Shown in pieces: positions 25,189 through 33,562 of a stretch of DNA of 64,000 bases. A model generated the notes under the pieces. It saw only the letters and a list, made by a program, of their open reading frames with translations. It searched no databases and was not told the DNA's origin. Numbering within the stretch: position 1 is the stretch's first letter; each line of letters starts with the position of its first letter. The position numbers and the translations under genes were made by a program. This DNA comes from Corallococcus macrosporus (GTDB lineage Bacteria > Myxococcota > Myxococcia > Myxococcales > Myxococcaceae): contig NZ_JAFIMU010000017.1 of NCBI RefSeq assembly GCF_017302985.1, positions 558,001 to 622,000 on the forward strand, in the 5' to 3' direction.

Positions 25189-25776
25189 ATGGATGATCCA
25201 ACGGACAGGGACACGGAGCGCCGCCGGGAGCCTCGCAAGCCGAAGCCACCCCGGAAGGTGTCGCCGCGCTACCTGGAGAACGCGGCGCTGCACTACCTCA
25301 AGCGCTACGCGGCCACGGTGAGCCAGCTCAAGCGCGTGCTGATGCGCCGGGTGGACCGCTCCGTGAAGTTCCACGGCACCGACCGCGCGGAAGGAGTGGG
25401 CTGGGTGGACGCGCTGGCGGAGAAGCTCATCCGCAACGGCCTCATCAACGACCGGACCTACGCGGAGACGCGCGTGCACTCGCTGCGCGCGTCCGGCCGC
25501 AGCGCGCGCGTCATCACCCAGAAGCTGCGCATGAAGGGCGTGGCGCCGGAGCTGGTGCAGGAGAAGCTGGCGGAGGCCACGCAGGACGTCTCCGAGGACG
25601 CCGCCGCCCGCATCTGGGCGCGCAAGAAGCGGCTGGGGCCCTTCCGGCGTGACCTCAGCACGCGCGCGGAGCACCGCCAGAAGGACCTGGCGGCGCTCGC
25701 ACGCGCGGGCTTCTCCTTCGCCATCGCGAAGCGCGTCATCGACGGGACGGCGGACGACCTGCCGCCCCGCGCCTGA
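25189..25776 (+). CDS. recX: RecX regulatory protein
   Basis: 195 aa, basic. The three-helix RecX repeats are recognisable: 'ENAALHYLKRYAATVSQLKR', 'WVDALAEKLIRNGLINDRTY', 'ARVITQKLRMKGVAPELVQE', and a last repeat ending 'ARAGFSFAIAKRVIDG'. RecX binds RecA filaments and limits recombination and SOS activity. recA is not adjacent here. It begins with a 25-residue charged leader (DRDTERRREPRKPKPPRK), longer than in enterobacterial RecX. It stands between the AraC regulator and the converging acylase gene. Confidence 0.88.
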   Translation: MDDPTDRDTERRREPRKPKPPRKVSPRYLENAALHYLKRYAATVSQLKRVLMRRVDRSVKFHGTDRAEGVGWVDALAEKLIRNGLINDRTYAETRVHSLRASGRSARVITQKLRMKGVAPELVQEKLAEATQDVSEDAAARIWARKKRLGPFRRDLSTRAEHRQKDLAALARAGFSFAIAKRVIDGTADDLPPRA

Positions 25777-25785
25777 CGGCCTGGA

Positions 25786-28236
25786 CTACTCCTGGAGGTG
25801 CGTGACGCTCAGCGCCGGGTCTGCGGCGATCTCCGCCTCCGTGAAGCGCCGGTCCACCCACTGCTTCTGGGAGAACATCGCCGTCTGGTCCGCGTACCAG
25901 GGCGAGGCCGGGTTCGAGGACTGCGAGTAGGTGAGCACGGACTTCGCCACGGGGCCTGAGTCCGTGAAGGACACGGCCATGACGAAGCTGGAGCCCAGGA
26001 CGGGCTCGTAGGTGGCGTCCGGCAGGATCTGGTTGGAGATCTGGTTGAAGCAGCCCTCGTCGTGGCTGCAGCCGTGCACCGGGTAGAAGACGCCGTTCTT
26101 GCGCTTGCCCTGCACGGCGCCCGTCGCCGCGTCCAGCGCGACGCCGCGCTCGCGCAGCGTGCGGATGGCGGTGCCCAGCGCCTGGGCCACCTGCGGGTTC
26201 AGCGTGTTGAGCGTGCGCGGCGTGTTGACGGGGTCGTTCGCGTTGAAGGGCACGACGTATGGCCCGCCCGTGATGCCCACCGTGTTGAAGATGAACACGC
26301 GCCAGAGCAGCTCACCCCGGCTGTCCACGTCGCCCTTCAGGTCCCACGCGGCCAGCACGGGGCAGGCGGGGCGCAGGTCCTCGAAGGTGAGGTCCGGCAT
26401 CAGCACGAAGGGCGTGCGGCGGCACAGCGCCACCGCGGCGTCGCGCAGCAGCTCGCCGGAGTAGTTGCGGTTGTTGAACATCACCGTCTGGAGTTGTTCC
26501 AGCGTGAAGCCCTGGCCCTCCAGGCCGTCCGTGCCCGCCAGGCGGCCCTGCACCATCTTCAGGCCCAGGCGCGTGCGCAGGCTGCGCTGGTTCTTCTCAC
26601 CGCCCAGGATGCGCGGGAAGCCGGTGAGCGGCTGCGCGGGGTTGGGCAGCCAGTAGCTGTCGTTGGAGTTGGTGACGTAGTCGGCGCGCTGCAGGCGCGG
26701 CAGGCTCCCGGGCCCGAAGATGCCCGGCTCCACCGCGTCCGCGTCCGTGCCCAGCGCGCAGTCCGAGCGCGAGCCGTCCAGCACCGGCAGCCCCGCGGAC
26801 TGGAGCACCAGCAGCGGGATGGGGGACAGCACGCAGCGCGCGAGCTTCGCGTCGCTGACGTGCGGCACCACGCTCATGTCCGCGTAGTACGCGCGGCCCT
26901 GCGCGTCCGCGGCGAGGGTGTTCACCCACGGGATGCCCTGCCAGGTGTCCTGCGCCGTGCGCAGCTCGTCCACGTTCGCCGCGCGGTCCATGGCGAAGAA
27001 GGCGTCCAGCAGGCGCAGGTTCGTGGCGTTGGCGTCATGGAACGCGTAGCCGGTGAGGCCGTTCCACGTCATCAGGCCGGAGGGGTACTCCAGCATGGGG
27101 CCCAGGTGCGAGCGGTAGAAGGTGTGCTGGCGCGACGTGAGCGTCCCGTCCGCCTCCTTCGCCTGCACCGTCACGGTGCGGGTGGTCATCTCGCGGATCT
27201 GCCCGTCGTACAGGTACTTCGTCGGAGCGCCCGGGACGAGCTTCAGCTCGAACGGGGTGAAGCGGTACGCGGTGGAGACGGTGTGGCTCCAGGCCAGCGT
27301 CTCGTTGTGGCCAATCAGGATGGCGGGCACGCCCAGCAGGCTCACGCCGCTGACGTTGAGCTTGCCCGGCACCGTGAGGTGCGCCTCGTAGAAGCGCTCC
27401 GAGCCCTCCCAGGGGAAGTGCGGGTTGGCCAGCAGCATGCCCTTGCCGTTGCGGGTCGCCTGCGCGCCCAGGCCGAACGCGTTGCTGCCCAGGCCCAGCG
27501 ACTCGGAGCTCGGGAAGACGTTGCGGTCCAGCGACGCGGGCACGGGCAAGGGCAGGGGCAGCGTGCCGTCCGGCAGGAGCGACGGCGGCTTCGCGTCCAC
27601 CAGCGCGTCCAGGAAGTACAGGGAGCTGGCGAAGAGGCTCAGCTGGTAGTAGCGCAGGTACAGGTCGCGCTCGGTGATGGGGCGCACCCAGGCGGCGCCG
27701 CGGCAGCGCGGGTCCGTCAGTCCGTCCACGCCGACTTCCGCCAGGTAGCGGTTGAAGCCCGCCGCGTAGCCGCGCACCAGCTCGCGCGCGTCCGGGGAGG
27801 GGCCCAGGGGCGGCGGCTTCGCCAGCAGCGCGTCCACCGTGCCGTCGTCGATGATGGCCTGGTAGAAGAAGTCGCTCTTGAGGTTGTTGTACTGGCTGCC
27901 CAGGGCCGCCAGGTACGTGCCGTCCGGCCCGAAGTAGCGCGCGCGCTGCGCGTTCACGGTCACCAGCGCGTCCATCAGCGCGCAGAAGTTGTCCTGCGCG
28001 AACGCGTAGCCGTAGCCGTAGCCCACGCCCGCGAAGTCGTCCGCCAGCACGTGGGGGATGCCGTGTGACGTCCTGCGCACGGTGGCGGAGAGGCTGCCCG
28101 CCGCCAGCTTCACCGACGCCTTGGGCCCCTCCGGCGCCGGGGGCGCCGCCGCGCGCGGCTCGCACGCCGTGGCGCACATCAGCGCCACCAGCGGCAGCAG
28201 CCGGGCGCCGCCAGTCCTTCCGTTACGTCCATCCAT
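25786..28236 (-). CDS. Penicillin-acylase-family Ntn hydrolase (possible AHL/amide acylase)
   Basis: 816 aa from ATG 28236, with AAAGGA fifteen bases upstream. The N-terminus is a secretion signal (LLPLVALMCATACEP, possibly a lipoprotein). An alpha-chain region follows ('RTSHGIPHVLADDFAGVGYG', 'YAFAQDNFCALMDALVTVNA'), then a linker. S251 in SLGLGSNAFGLG is the expected autocatalytic N-terminal serine of the beta chain. 'ANPHFPWEGSERFYEAHLTV' and 'NETLAWSHTVS' are beta-chain family blocks, and 'YVTNSNDSYWLPNP' supplies the conserved Asn. The family includes penicillin G acylase and quorum-quenching AHL acylases such as PvdQ. Specificity is not predictable, but a secreted acylase fits a predator. 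Confidence 0.88.
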   Translation of the reverse strand: MDGRNGRTGGARLLPLVALMCATACEPRAAAPPAPEGPKASVKLAAGSLSATVRRTSHGIPHVLADDFAGVGYGYGYAFAQDNFCALMDALVTVNAQRARYFGPDGTYLAALGSQYNNLKSDFFYQAIIDDGTVDALLAKPPPLGPSPDARELVRGYAAGFNRYLAEVGVDGLTDPRCRGAAWVRPITERDLYLRYYQLSLFASSLYFLDALVDAKPPSLLPDGTLPLPLPVPASLDRNVFPSSESLGLGSNAFGLGAQATRNGKGMLLANPHFPWEGSERFYEAHLTVPGKLNVSGVSLLGVPAILIGHNETLAWSHTVSTAYRFTPFELKLVPGAPTKYLYDGQIREMTTRTVTVQAKEADGTLTSRQHTFYRSHLGPMLEYPSGLMTWNGLTGYAFHDANATNLRLLDAFFAMDRAANVDELRTAQDTWQGIPWVNTLAADAQGRAYYADMSVVPHVSDAKLARCVLSPIPLLVLQSAGLPVLDGSRSDCALGTDADAVEPGIFGPGSLPRLQRADYVTNSNDSYWLPNPAQPLTGFPRILGGEKNQRSLRTRLGLKMVQGRLAGTDGLEGQGFTLEQLQTVMFNNRNYSGELLRDAAVALCRRTPFVLMPDLTFEDLRPACPVLAAWDLKGDVDSRGELLWRVFIFNTVGITGGPYVVPFNANDPVNTPRTLNTLNPQVAQALGTAIRTLRERGVALDAATGAVQGKRKNGVFYPVHGCSHDEGCFNQISNQILPDATYEPVLGSSFVMAVSFTDSGPVAKSVLTYSQSSNPASPWYADQTAMFSQKQWVDRRFTEAEIAADPALSVTHLQE

Positions 28237-28417
28237 TCGAGGAGTTCCTTTCACGGGGGAGAGAAATTCCCTCCTAATTGTAGAAACGCATGATTCCTGG
28301 ATCGCCCCCGCCGCGGGCCGAGCGGAATCCCGTGTTTACGTGTATGGCTCGGGGCCGGGAGCCCGGGGTGCCGGCCATGGCGCGCGGGCCCGGTGTTTCA
28401 CGAAAGGAAACCAGCAC

Positions 28418-29389
28418 ATGAAACGGATGTTCGCGGGCGCGCTCGTCGTCGCGGCGTTGGGGACCCTGGGGTGCGGTGGGGCGAAGGCCTCCGGGCCGGG
28501 CGCGGAGGCGGGGGCCGCCACGGCGCGGCAGTCGCTGGAGGACCTGCGCGGGGGCCTGAGGGCGGCGGAGCAGGCCCTGGCGGACGCGGCGGAGAAGGCC
28601 GGCTCGGCGCAGGCGTACGCGGACTTCGCCGCGGAGGATGCCGTGCTGCTGGTGGACGGTGCGTACGCCCAGAAGGGCAGGGAGGCCCTCCGCGCGTGGC
28701 TGGCCGCGCACCCGCTGGAGGCGGAGGGCAAGGTGCGCCTGGCGCCGGTGCGCTGGGACGTCAGCGCGGACGGGACGCTGGGGTACTCGCTGGGCAACGT
28801 GTCCGTGGAGTCGGGCGGCACGTCGGTGCGGCCGGTCGGGCGCTACATCACCGCGTGGAAGCGTCAGCCGGACGGGCAGTGGCGCGTGGTGGCGGCGGTG
28901 CACAACGCCTCCAAGGCGGCGCTGACGCCGCCCGCGGGCTTCACGCCGTCCTCCACGCTGCCGGCCCCGGAGCCGCGCGCGCTGGCGCCCGCGCAGGTGC
29001 TGGAGGAGGCGAAGGCCGCCGACCGCGCGTTCGCCGCGCAGTCCGTGGCCGAGGGCATGGGCAAGGCCTTCATCGCCTACGCCGCCGAGGACGTGGTGAT
29101 GCCGCTCGGGGCCGCCGGCATCTTCGGCCATGATGCCGTCGCGAAGGCGTACGCGCCGTTCACGCCCGACAAGATCGACCTGCGCTGGGAGCCGGTGCTG
29201 GGCGACGCGGCGGGCTCCGGCGACCTCGCGTACACGGTGGGCCGCGCCGTCGCCACCGGCAAGAACGAGCAGGGCCAGCCGGAGGTGGACCACGTGAAGT
29301 ACCTCACCATCTGGCGCCGGCAGGCCGACGGCCAGTGGCGCTACGTCACCGACGGAGGCAACTCCAGCCCCGGCCCCCAGGGGCCGTGA
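28418..29389 (+). CDS. Lipoprotein with two tandem SnoaL-like (DUF4440) domains
   Basis: 323 aa from ATG 28418, with AAAGGA upstream. The signal ends LGTLGCGG (lipobox). After a helical spacer, two NTF2-like domains of about 120 residues follow. Domain one contains 'AYADFAAEDAVLLVDGAYAQ' and 'GRYITAWKRQPDGQWRVVAA'. Domain two contains 'AFIAYAAEDVVMPLGAAGIF' and 'YLTIWRRQADGQWRYVTDGG'. The matching endings (W-x-RQ-DGQWR) show internal duplication. Members of this fold bind small ligands or act as non-catalytic scaffolds. Divergent from the acylase gene across 181 bases. Confidence 0.85.
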   Translation: MKRMFAGALVVAALGTLGCGGAKASGPGAEAGAATARQSLEDLRGGLRAAEQALADAAEKAGSAQAYADFAAEDAVLLVDGAYAQKGREALRAWLAAHPLEAEGKVRLAPVRWDVSADGTLGYSLGNVSVESGGTSVRPVGRYITAWKRQPDGQWRVVAAVHNASKAALTPPAGFTPSSTLPAPEPRALAPAQVLEEAKAADRAFAAQSVAEGMGKAFIAYAAEDVVMPLGAAGIFGHDAVAKAYAPFTPDKIDLRWEPVLGDAAGSGDLAYTVGRAVATGKNEQGQPEVDHVKYLTIWRRQADGQWRYVTDGGNSSPGPQGP

Positions 29390-29398
29390 GGCTCGCGC

Positions 29399-30286
29399 TC
29401 AGCCCTTGAAGACGTGTTCGCGGTGCCACCTCAGGTAGCTGGGGTGGGGCCGCCATTCAGGCCGCTCCGGCAGCCGCAGCCGGCGGTGGGGCTGGACGAG
29501 CCGGCCCAGGTCCTCGGGCACGCCGTGGGTCGCCAGCAGGACGCGGTGCTCGTCGTCGACAGAGACGAGGCCCCGGTCGAACATCCAGTGCACCGTGCCC
29601 GTCAGCGCCAGCCCGTTGCGGACGGAGTCGGGGCCGTGAGAGGCGACGGGCTGGATGTGCGCCGCCTGGACCTCGGGCCGTCCGCCACCGTTGATGAGCC
29701 TCAGCCCGGAGATGGCGCAGGTCTGTTCATAGGCTCGGCGCACGTTGTGCCGGAAGGCGTCGTCCCGGAAGGGGCGTGAGACGACCAGTTGTTCCAGCGG
29801 ACGCTCCGGATAGACGGGAAGCGGCTCCGCGACGCCGGGCACGGGCGCTTCCCACGGGGCGTAGTCCCGGCGGAAACCCAGGCGCGTGATGAGCTCGAAC
29901 TCCGCGTCCTCCAGGGGCCGGACCGCGCGGCCAAACGCGCCCTTGTTGGTGCTGCCATCCGCCTTGCGCAAGGCCTCCTCGTAGTAGCGGTCCCCCTCCC
30001 GGAAGGGCACGGCGTGGTCGAACTCGAGGAAGTCCTCGATGAGCGCGTAGAAGTGACCGGGCTGGGTCCTGTCCTCCTCCACGTCGCGGACCCTCGCGAC
30101 GGCGAAGTAGGCCTGCCGCCCGTTCGAGCTTCTCGGGCCGCTGGCCCTGCGGGGCTCGTAGTAGAGAATCAGCTCCCCGACGGCGGCCTCCACCTGCCGC
30201 AGATACGTGCGCGGGAAGTGGTAGCGCACCTCGGGCTGGTCGTCATACGCCGAGCCTTCCGAGGTGGTGAAGACAGCCTTCGCCAT
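29399..30286 (-). CDS. HNH nuclease with N-terminal PUA-like/reader-type domain
   Basis: 295 aa from ATG 30286 (an in-frame ATG at 30301 would add five). Residues about 5-140 form an alpha/beta domain of the kind that precedes HNH nucleases in putative modification-dependent restriction enzymes: 'EVRYHFPRTYLRQVEAAVGE', then 'GRQAYFAVARVRDVEED'. Residues about 175-260 are an HNH_2 domain. It shows C190 ('QTCAISGLRL'), H210 ('QAAHIQPVASHG'), N224 ('NGLALTG') and H233 ('HWMFDRGLVSVDD'). Known family chemistry is metal-dependent DNA cleavage. It is a solitary gene with no methylase nearby, which would suit a type IV-like role (inference). There is no strong ribosome site. Confidence 0.75.
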   Translation of the reverse strand: MAKAVFTTSEGSAYDDQPEVRYHFPRTYLRQVEAAVGELILYYEPRRASGPRSSNGRQAYFAVARVRDVEEDRTQPGHFYALIEDFLEFDHAVPFREGDRYYEEALRKADGSTNKGAFGRAVRPLEDAEFELITRLGFRRDYAPWEAPVPGVAEPLPVYPERPLEQLVVSRPFRDDAFRHNVRRAYEQTCAISGLRLINGGGRPEVQAAHIQPVASHGPDSVRNGLALTGTVHWMFDRGLVSVDDEHRVLLATHGVPEDLGRLVQPHRRLRLPERPEWRPHPSYLRWHREHVFKG

Positions 30287-30461
30287 GCGGGCCCCATCCA
30301 AGGTCGCGGGAGCGCCAGGTTAGAGCCCTGGATCCAGGGTGTACATGCCCACCAGCCCCGGCGCTGTCCCCACATGGCTGGCCCCTCGCCGGGCCTGTCC
30401 CGGCAATATTCCGCCAAGAGCCGAAATAGCTGCTTAGTCTTGTATTCCGGACTGGTGCGCC

Positions 30462-30505
30462 GCATGAAGGGAACTCCCCGTGCTGAGGAGCTTCCCCCTT
30501 CATGC
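30462..30505 (+). promoter_or_regulatory. Stem-loop that hides the GH6 Shine-Dalgarno and start codon
   Basis: The left arm is 30462-30477 (GCATGAAG, GGAA, CTCC) and the right arm 30487-30505 (GGAG, C, TTCC, CC, CTTCATGC). This gives 16 base pairs with only a one-base and a two-base bulge and a nine-base loop. The GGAG of the Shine-Dalgarno (30485-30490) and the ATG (30502-30504) both lie in the right arm. If transcribed, this would block initiation until opened, as in RNA thermometers or other translation switches. The structure is directly visible; the function is inferred. Confidence 0.55.
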
Positions 30506-31953
30506 GTTCCCTCCGCTTCCTGCGTCGGCTGTCGCTTCCGTTCGTGCCGCTGTTCGTGCTCGCGGCCTGCGGTCCCTCCGAGTCCGTCACCTCCGGGTCT
30601 CCCGCGCTCAGCGCACAGGAGGCCGCGCTCACCGAGCTGCTCGTCAACGGCGGCTTCAGCTCCGGCGCGACGGCGCCGTGGTGGAACAACGCCAGCACGC
30701 AGTCGTATGTGGAGGGCGGCCGGTGGCGCGTGGACGTGGCGGCGAACACGGCCAACCCGTGGGACGCCATCGTCGGGCAGAGCGGCCTGACGCTCACCGC
30801 CGGGAAGACGTACACCCTGGCGTTCACCGCCACCGCCACGGCCACCATCACCGCGCGCACCACCGTGCAGCAGGAGGTGGCGCCGTACGCGTCCACGCTC
30901 ACGCAGTCCTTCACGCTGGACGGCACGTCGAGGCGGTTCACCTTCCCGTTCACGTCGTCGTTCTCATCGGGGCAGGGGCAGGTGACGTTCCAGTTGGGCG
31001 GCCGCGCCAACGCCGTCACGGTGCGGCTGGATGACATCTCGCTCACCACGGAGAGCAGCGGCACGGGCTCCGGTCCGGTGGCGATGACGAGCGGCTTCTA
31101 CGTGGACCCCAACTCCAACCCGGCCGTGTGGGCGCGCAACAACAGCGGGGACGGGCGAGCGGCGCGCATCAACGCGTCCATCGCCTCGAAGCCCATGGCG
31201 CGCTGGTTCGGCAACTGGAGTGGCGACATCACGCAGGCCGTGTCCGGCTTCGTGGCCGCGGCGGACGCGGCGGACAAGCTGCCGGTGCTGGTGGCCTACA
31301 ACATCCCCGGCCGCGACTGCGGCAGTCACTCTGGTGGCGGGGCCGGCAGCGCGGATGCATACCGCACCTGGATCGCCGCCTTCGCGGCGGCCATCGGCAA
31401 CCGGCCCGCGGTGGTCATCGTGGAGCCGGACGGCGTCGCGCAGCTCGACTGCCTCCCCAACGACACGGAGCGCGCCACGCGCCTGAGCCTGATCCGCTAC
31501 GCCTCCGAGCAGCTGCGCGACCGCGCGCCCAACACCTGGACGTACCTGGACGGCGGCAACGCGCGCTGGATTGCCGCGGACACCATGGCGCAGCGCCTGG
31601 AGTCCGCGGGCGTGCGCAACGTGCGTGGCTTCTCCATCAACGTCTCCAACTTCTACCCCACGGCGGAGTCCGCCACGTACGGCAACGCGGTGAACGCCGC
31701 GCTGAGCAGCCGCTACGGCTATACGCGGCAGTACGTCGTGGACACCAGCCGCAACGGCAACGGCTCCAACGGCGAGTGGTGCAACCCCGCGGGCCGCAAG
31801 CTGGGCGTCCCCTCTCAGACAGGTGGCGGCGCGGAGCTGCTCCTGTGGGTGAAGACGCCGGGGGACTCGGATGGCCAGTGCGGCATCGCGCCGGGCACGC
31901 CCGCCGGACAGTTCAGCCCGGACCTGGCCACCCGCCTCATCGACGGCACGTGA
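30502..31953 (+). CDS. GH6 cellulase/endoglucanase lipoprotein with N-terminal carbohydrate-binding domain
   Basis: 483 aa. The lipoprotein signal ends LFVLAACGPS. Residues about 45-183 are a CBM4/9-like beta sandwich ('LLVNGGFSSGATAPWWNNAS' and 'VRLDDISLT'). From 195 the GH6 catalytic domain follows: 'GFYVDPNSNPAVWARNN', 'LVAYNIPGRDCGSHSGG', and VIVEPDGVAQLDC with D310 as the expected catalytic acid. 'TYLDGGNARWI', 'NVSNFYPT' and 'VVDTSRNGNGS' complete the pattern. GH6 enzymes cut beta-1,4-glucan with inversion. It is followed after 31 bases by the alginate-lyase-like gene, probably the same operon. Translation is likely controlled by the stem at 30462. Confidence 0.9.
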   Translation: MRSLRFLRRLSLPFVPLFVLAACGPSESVTSGSPALSAQEAALTELLVNGGFSSGATAPWWNNASTQSYVEGGRWRVDVAANTANPWDAIVGQSGLTLTAGKTYTLAFTATATATITARTTVQQEVAPYASTLTQSFTLDGTSRRFTFPFTSSFSSGQGQVTFQLGGRANAVTVRLDDISLTTESSGTGSGPVAMTSGFYVDPNSNPAVWARNNSGDGRAARINASIASKPMARWFGNWSGDITQAVSGFVAAADAADKLPVLVAYNIPGRDCGSHSGGGAGSADAYRTWIAAFAAAIGNRPAVVIVEPDGVAQLDCLPNDTERATRLSLIRYASEQLRDRAPNTWTYLDGGNARWIAADTMAQRLESAGVRNVRGFSINVSNFYPTAESATYGNAVNAALSSRYGYTRQYVVDTSRNGNGSNGEWCNPAGRKLGVPSQTGGGAELLLWVKTPGDSDGQCGIAPGTPAGQFSPDLATRLIDGT

Positions 31954-31984
31954 TCCGCGCCCGCTCCCGAAAGGACCCGACGAC

Positions 31985-33343
31985 ATGACGCTGAATCCAC
32001 GGTGGCTGCGGACCCTGGTGCTGGGCGTGGTGGTGGTGGGCGGCGCGGCCTGCGGACCCGAAGACGGGACGGAGCCGGCCCTCGCGCAATCCGAGGCGGA
32101 GGCCACGGCGCTGCCCACGGCGGGCGGCGGCATCTTCATCACGGCCGCGGAGCTGACCCGCGCCAGGACGCGGGCCACCGCCACGACGGAGCCCTACGCG
32201 GAGAACGCTCGCATCCTGAAGGGGCGCGCGGATGCGGCGCTGACGGCGACGCCCCGGCCGTTCCGGATGACGGACGTCTCCACCATCACGTACCACTGGT
32301 GCTCGCCGGACACGGACGGCATCGACAACTCGCTGGCGGACGCGACGGGCAAATTCACGGACGACGCGGACCGGATGCGCACGCTGGCGCTCCAGTACGC
32401 CGTCGGCGGGGACACGAAGTACGCGGCGCGCGCGGCGCTGTTCCTGAAGACGTGGGCATCGCAGCACACGCCCGTGAACCTGCACGACCTGCACGTGGAC
32501 TACGCGGCGGCGAAGCTGGACGGTCAGACGCAGGACTACTGCTCCGACCGCCCGTGGAACTTCGCGCTGGACGGCGTCTTCCAGGCATACGGCCTCATCA
32601 ACGCCAGCGACGCGTACGTGCTGCTCAAGCGCAACGGCTACGCGCTCTCCGCCGCGGACGACGCGGCCGTGCGCGAGTGGCTGCGCAAGACAGCGGAAGC
32701 GGTCAACTCCAGCTTCCAGGCCTGGACGCGCTGGGCGGACGCGCACCCCACCTCCAGCGCCTTCACCCGCTACCGCTCCGACAACCACCTGAGCTGGGGC
32801 CTGGCGGGCCTGATGGCCGCGTCCGTGGCGCTGCAGGACACGGCGCTGGCGGGCTACGTGCTGGACGGCACGGCGTGGACGGACCGCCGCAACGGTGCGT
32901 ACGCGAACCCGTCCTTCATCAAGGACGTCATCAACCGCGCCATCGAGTCCGGCACGGGCACCGCCAACGAGGGCCGCGTCTACGAGGAGAAGATCCTCCG
33001 TGACCCGCCCATCGGCTACTCGCTCTTCCACCTGTGGGCCATGTCGCTGGTCGCGCGTAGCGCGGAGGTGAACTACGCGCGGCCGGGCTTCTGGGACTAC
33101 GCGGGCACGGGCGGAGGCAGCATCCACAAGGCCTACACGCGCTACGCGGCCTTCATCCTGGGCGAGCGCGCCTCGCCCCAGGCCTCCGAAGGCCCGCCGA
33201 AGGACTACCGGTGGCTGTACGAGCTGGGGTACGCGAAGTGGCAGGAGGCGCGGCTGAAGAGCGTCATCCAGGTGGGCACGCGCAACCAGTACATCCTCCA
33301 GAGCATCGGCCCCGTCACGCTGGTGGTGGGCGCGGCCCTCTAG
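31985..33343 (+). CDS. Alginate-lyase-superfamily polysaccharide lyase, secreted
   Basis: 452 aa from ATG 31985, with AAAGGA eleven bases ahead. The signal is MTLNPRWLRTLVLGVVVVGG followed by AACGP, so it is probably a lipoprotein although the lipobox is imperfect. The rest is an (alpha/alpha) toroid of the PF05426 alginate-lyase type. Evidence includes 'YHWCSPDTDGIDN', 'RMRTLALQYAVGGDTKYAAR', 'ALFLKTWASQHTPVNLHDLH' and 'RSDNHLSWGLAGLMAASVAL'. The last block carries the conserved Asn-His of the active site. Family activity is beta-elimination of uronic-acid polymers; the real substrate is uncertain. It probably forms a unit with the GH6 gene. Confidence 0.8.
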   Translation: MTLNPRWLRTLVLGVVVVGGAACGPEDGTEPALAQSEAEATALPTAGGGIFITAAELTRARTRATATTEPYAENARILKGRADAALTATPRPFRMTDVSTITYHWCSPDTDGIDNSLADATGKFTDDADRMRTLALQYAVGGDTKYAARAALFLKTWASQHTPVNLHDLHVDYAAAKLDGQTQDYCSDRPWNFALDGVFQAYGLINASDAYVLLKRNGYALSAADDAAVREWLRKTAEAVNSSFQAWTRWADAHPTSSAFTRYRSDNHLSWGLAGLMAASVALQDTALAGYVLDGTAWTDRRNGAYANPSFIKDVINRAIESGTGTANEGRVYEEKILRDPPIGYSLFHLWAMSLVARSAEVNYARPGFWDYAGTGGGSIHKAYTRYAAFILGERASPQASEGPPKDYRWLYELGYAKWQEARLKSVIQVGTRNQYILQSIGPVTLVVGAAL

Positions 33344-33357
33344 TCAGGCCGCCAAGC

Positions 33358-33407
33358 GAACGTGGATACATCCGACGCGCAATCATGGTGTGGATGTGTC
33401 CACGTTC
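33358..33407. repeat. Long imperfect inverted repeat between convergent genes
   Basis: GAACGTGGATACATCC (33358-33373) and GGATGTGTCCACGTTC (33392-33407) pair at 15 of 16 positions around an 18-base spacer, 14 bases after the lyase stop. It probably ends transcription of the GH6/lyase unit, though no U-tract follows. The remaining bases to 33562 contain no supported gene. Confidence 0.5.
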
Positions 33408-33562
33408 AATCGACGCACGCGCCCCACTCAGGAGCGCGTGTGTTGCTTTCACGGGCGACGTGAAGAGTCGTTGCTGCCAGAAGGAGATGAACTCGGGGCG
33501 CAGGCCCCGGAGGAGCCGGTAGCACGCGGTTCACTGGACCGGTGGATCTGTGTCGCCAGGAA

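Noticed and set aside
28237-28256. Shared leader 'GAAAGGAACTCC' upstream of the acylase and a similar 'GAAGGGAACTCC' before GH6
   Set aside because: The first is simply a ribosome site region and the second is the left arm of the GH6 stem. The resemblance is short and probably chance.
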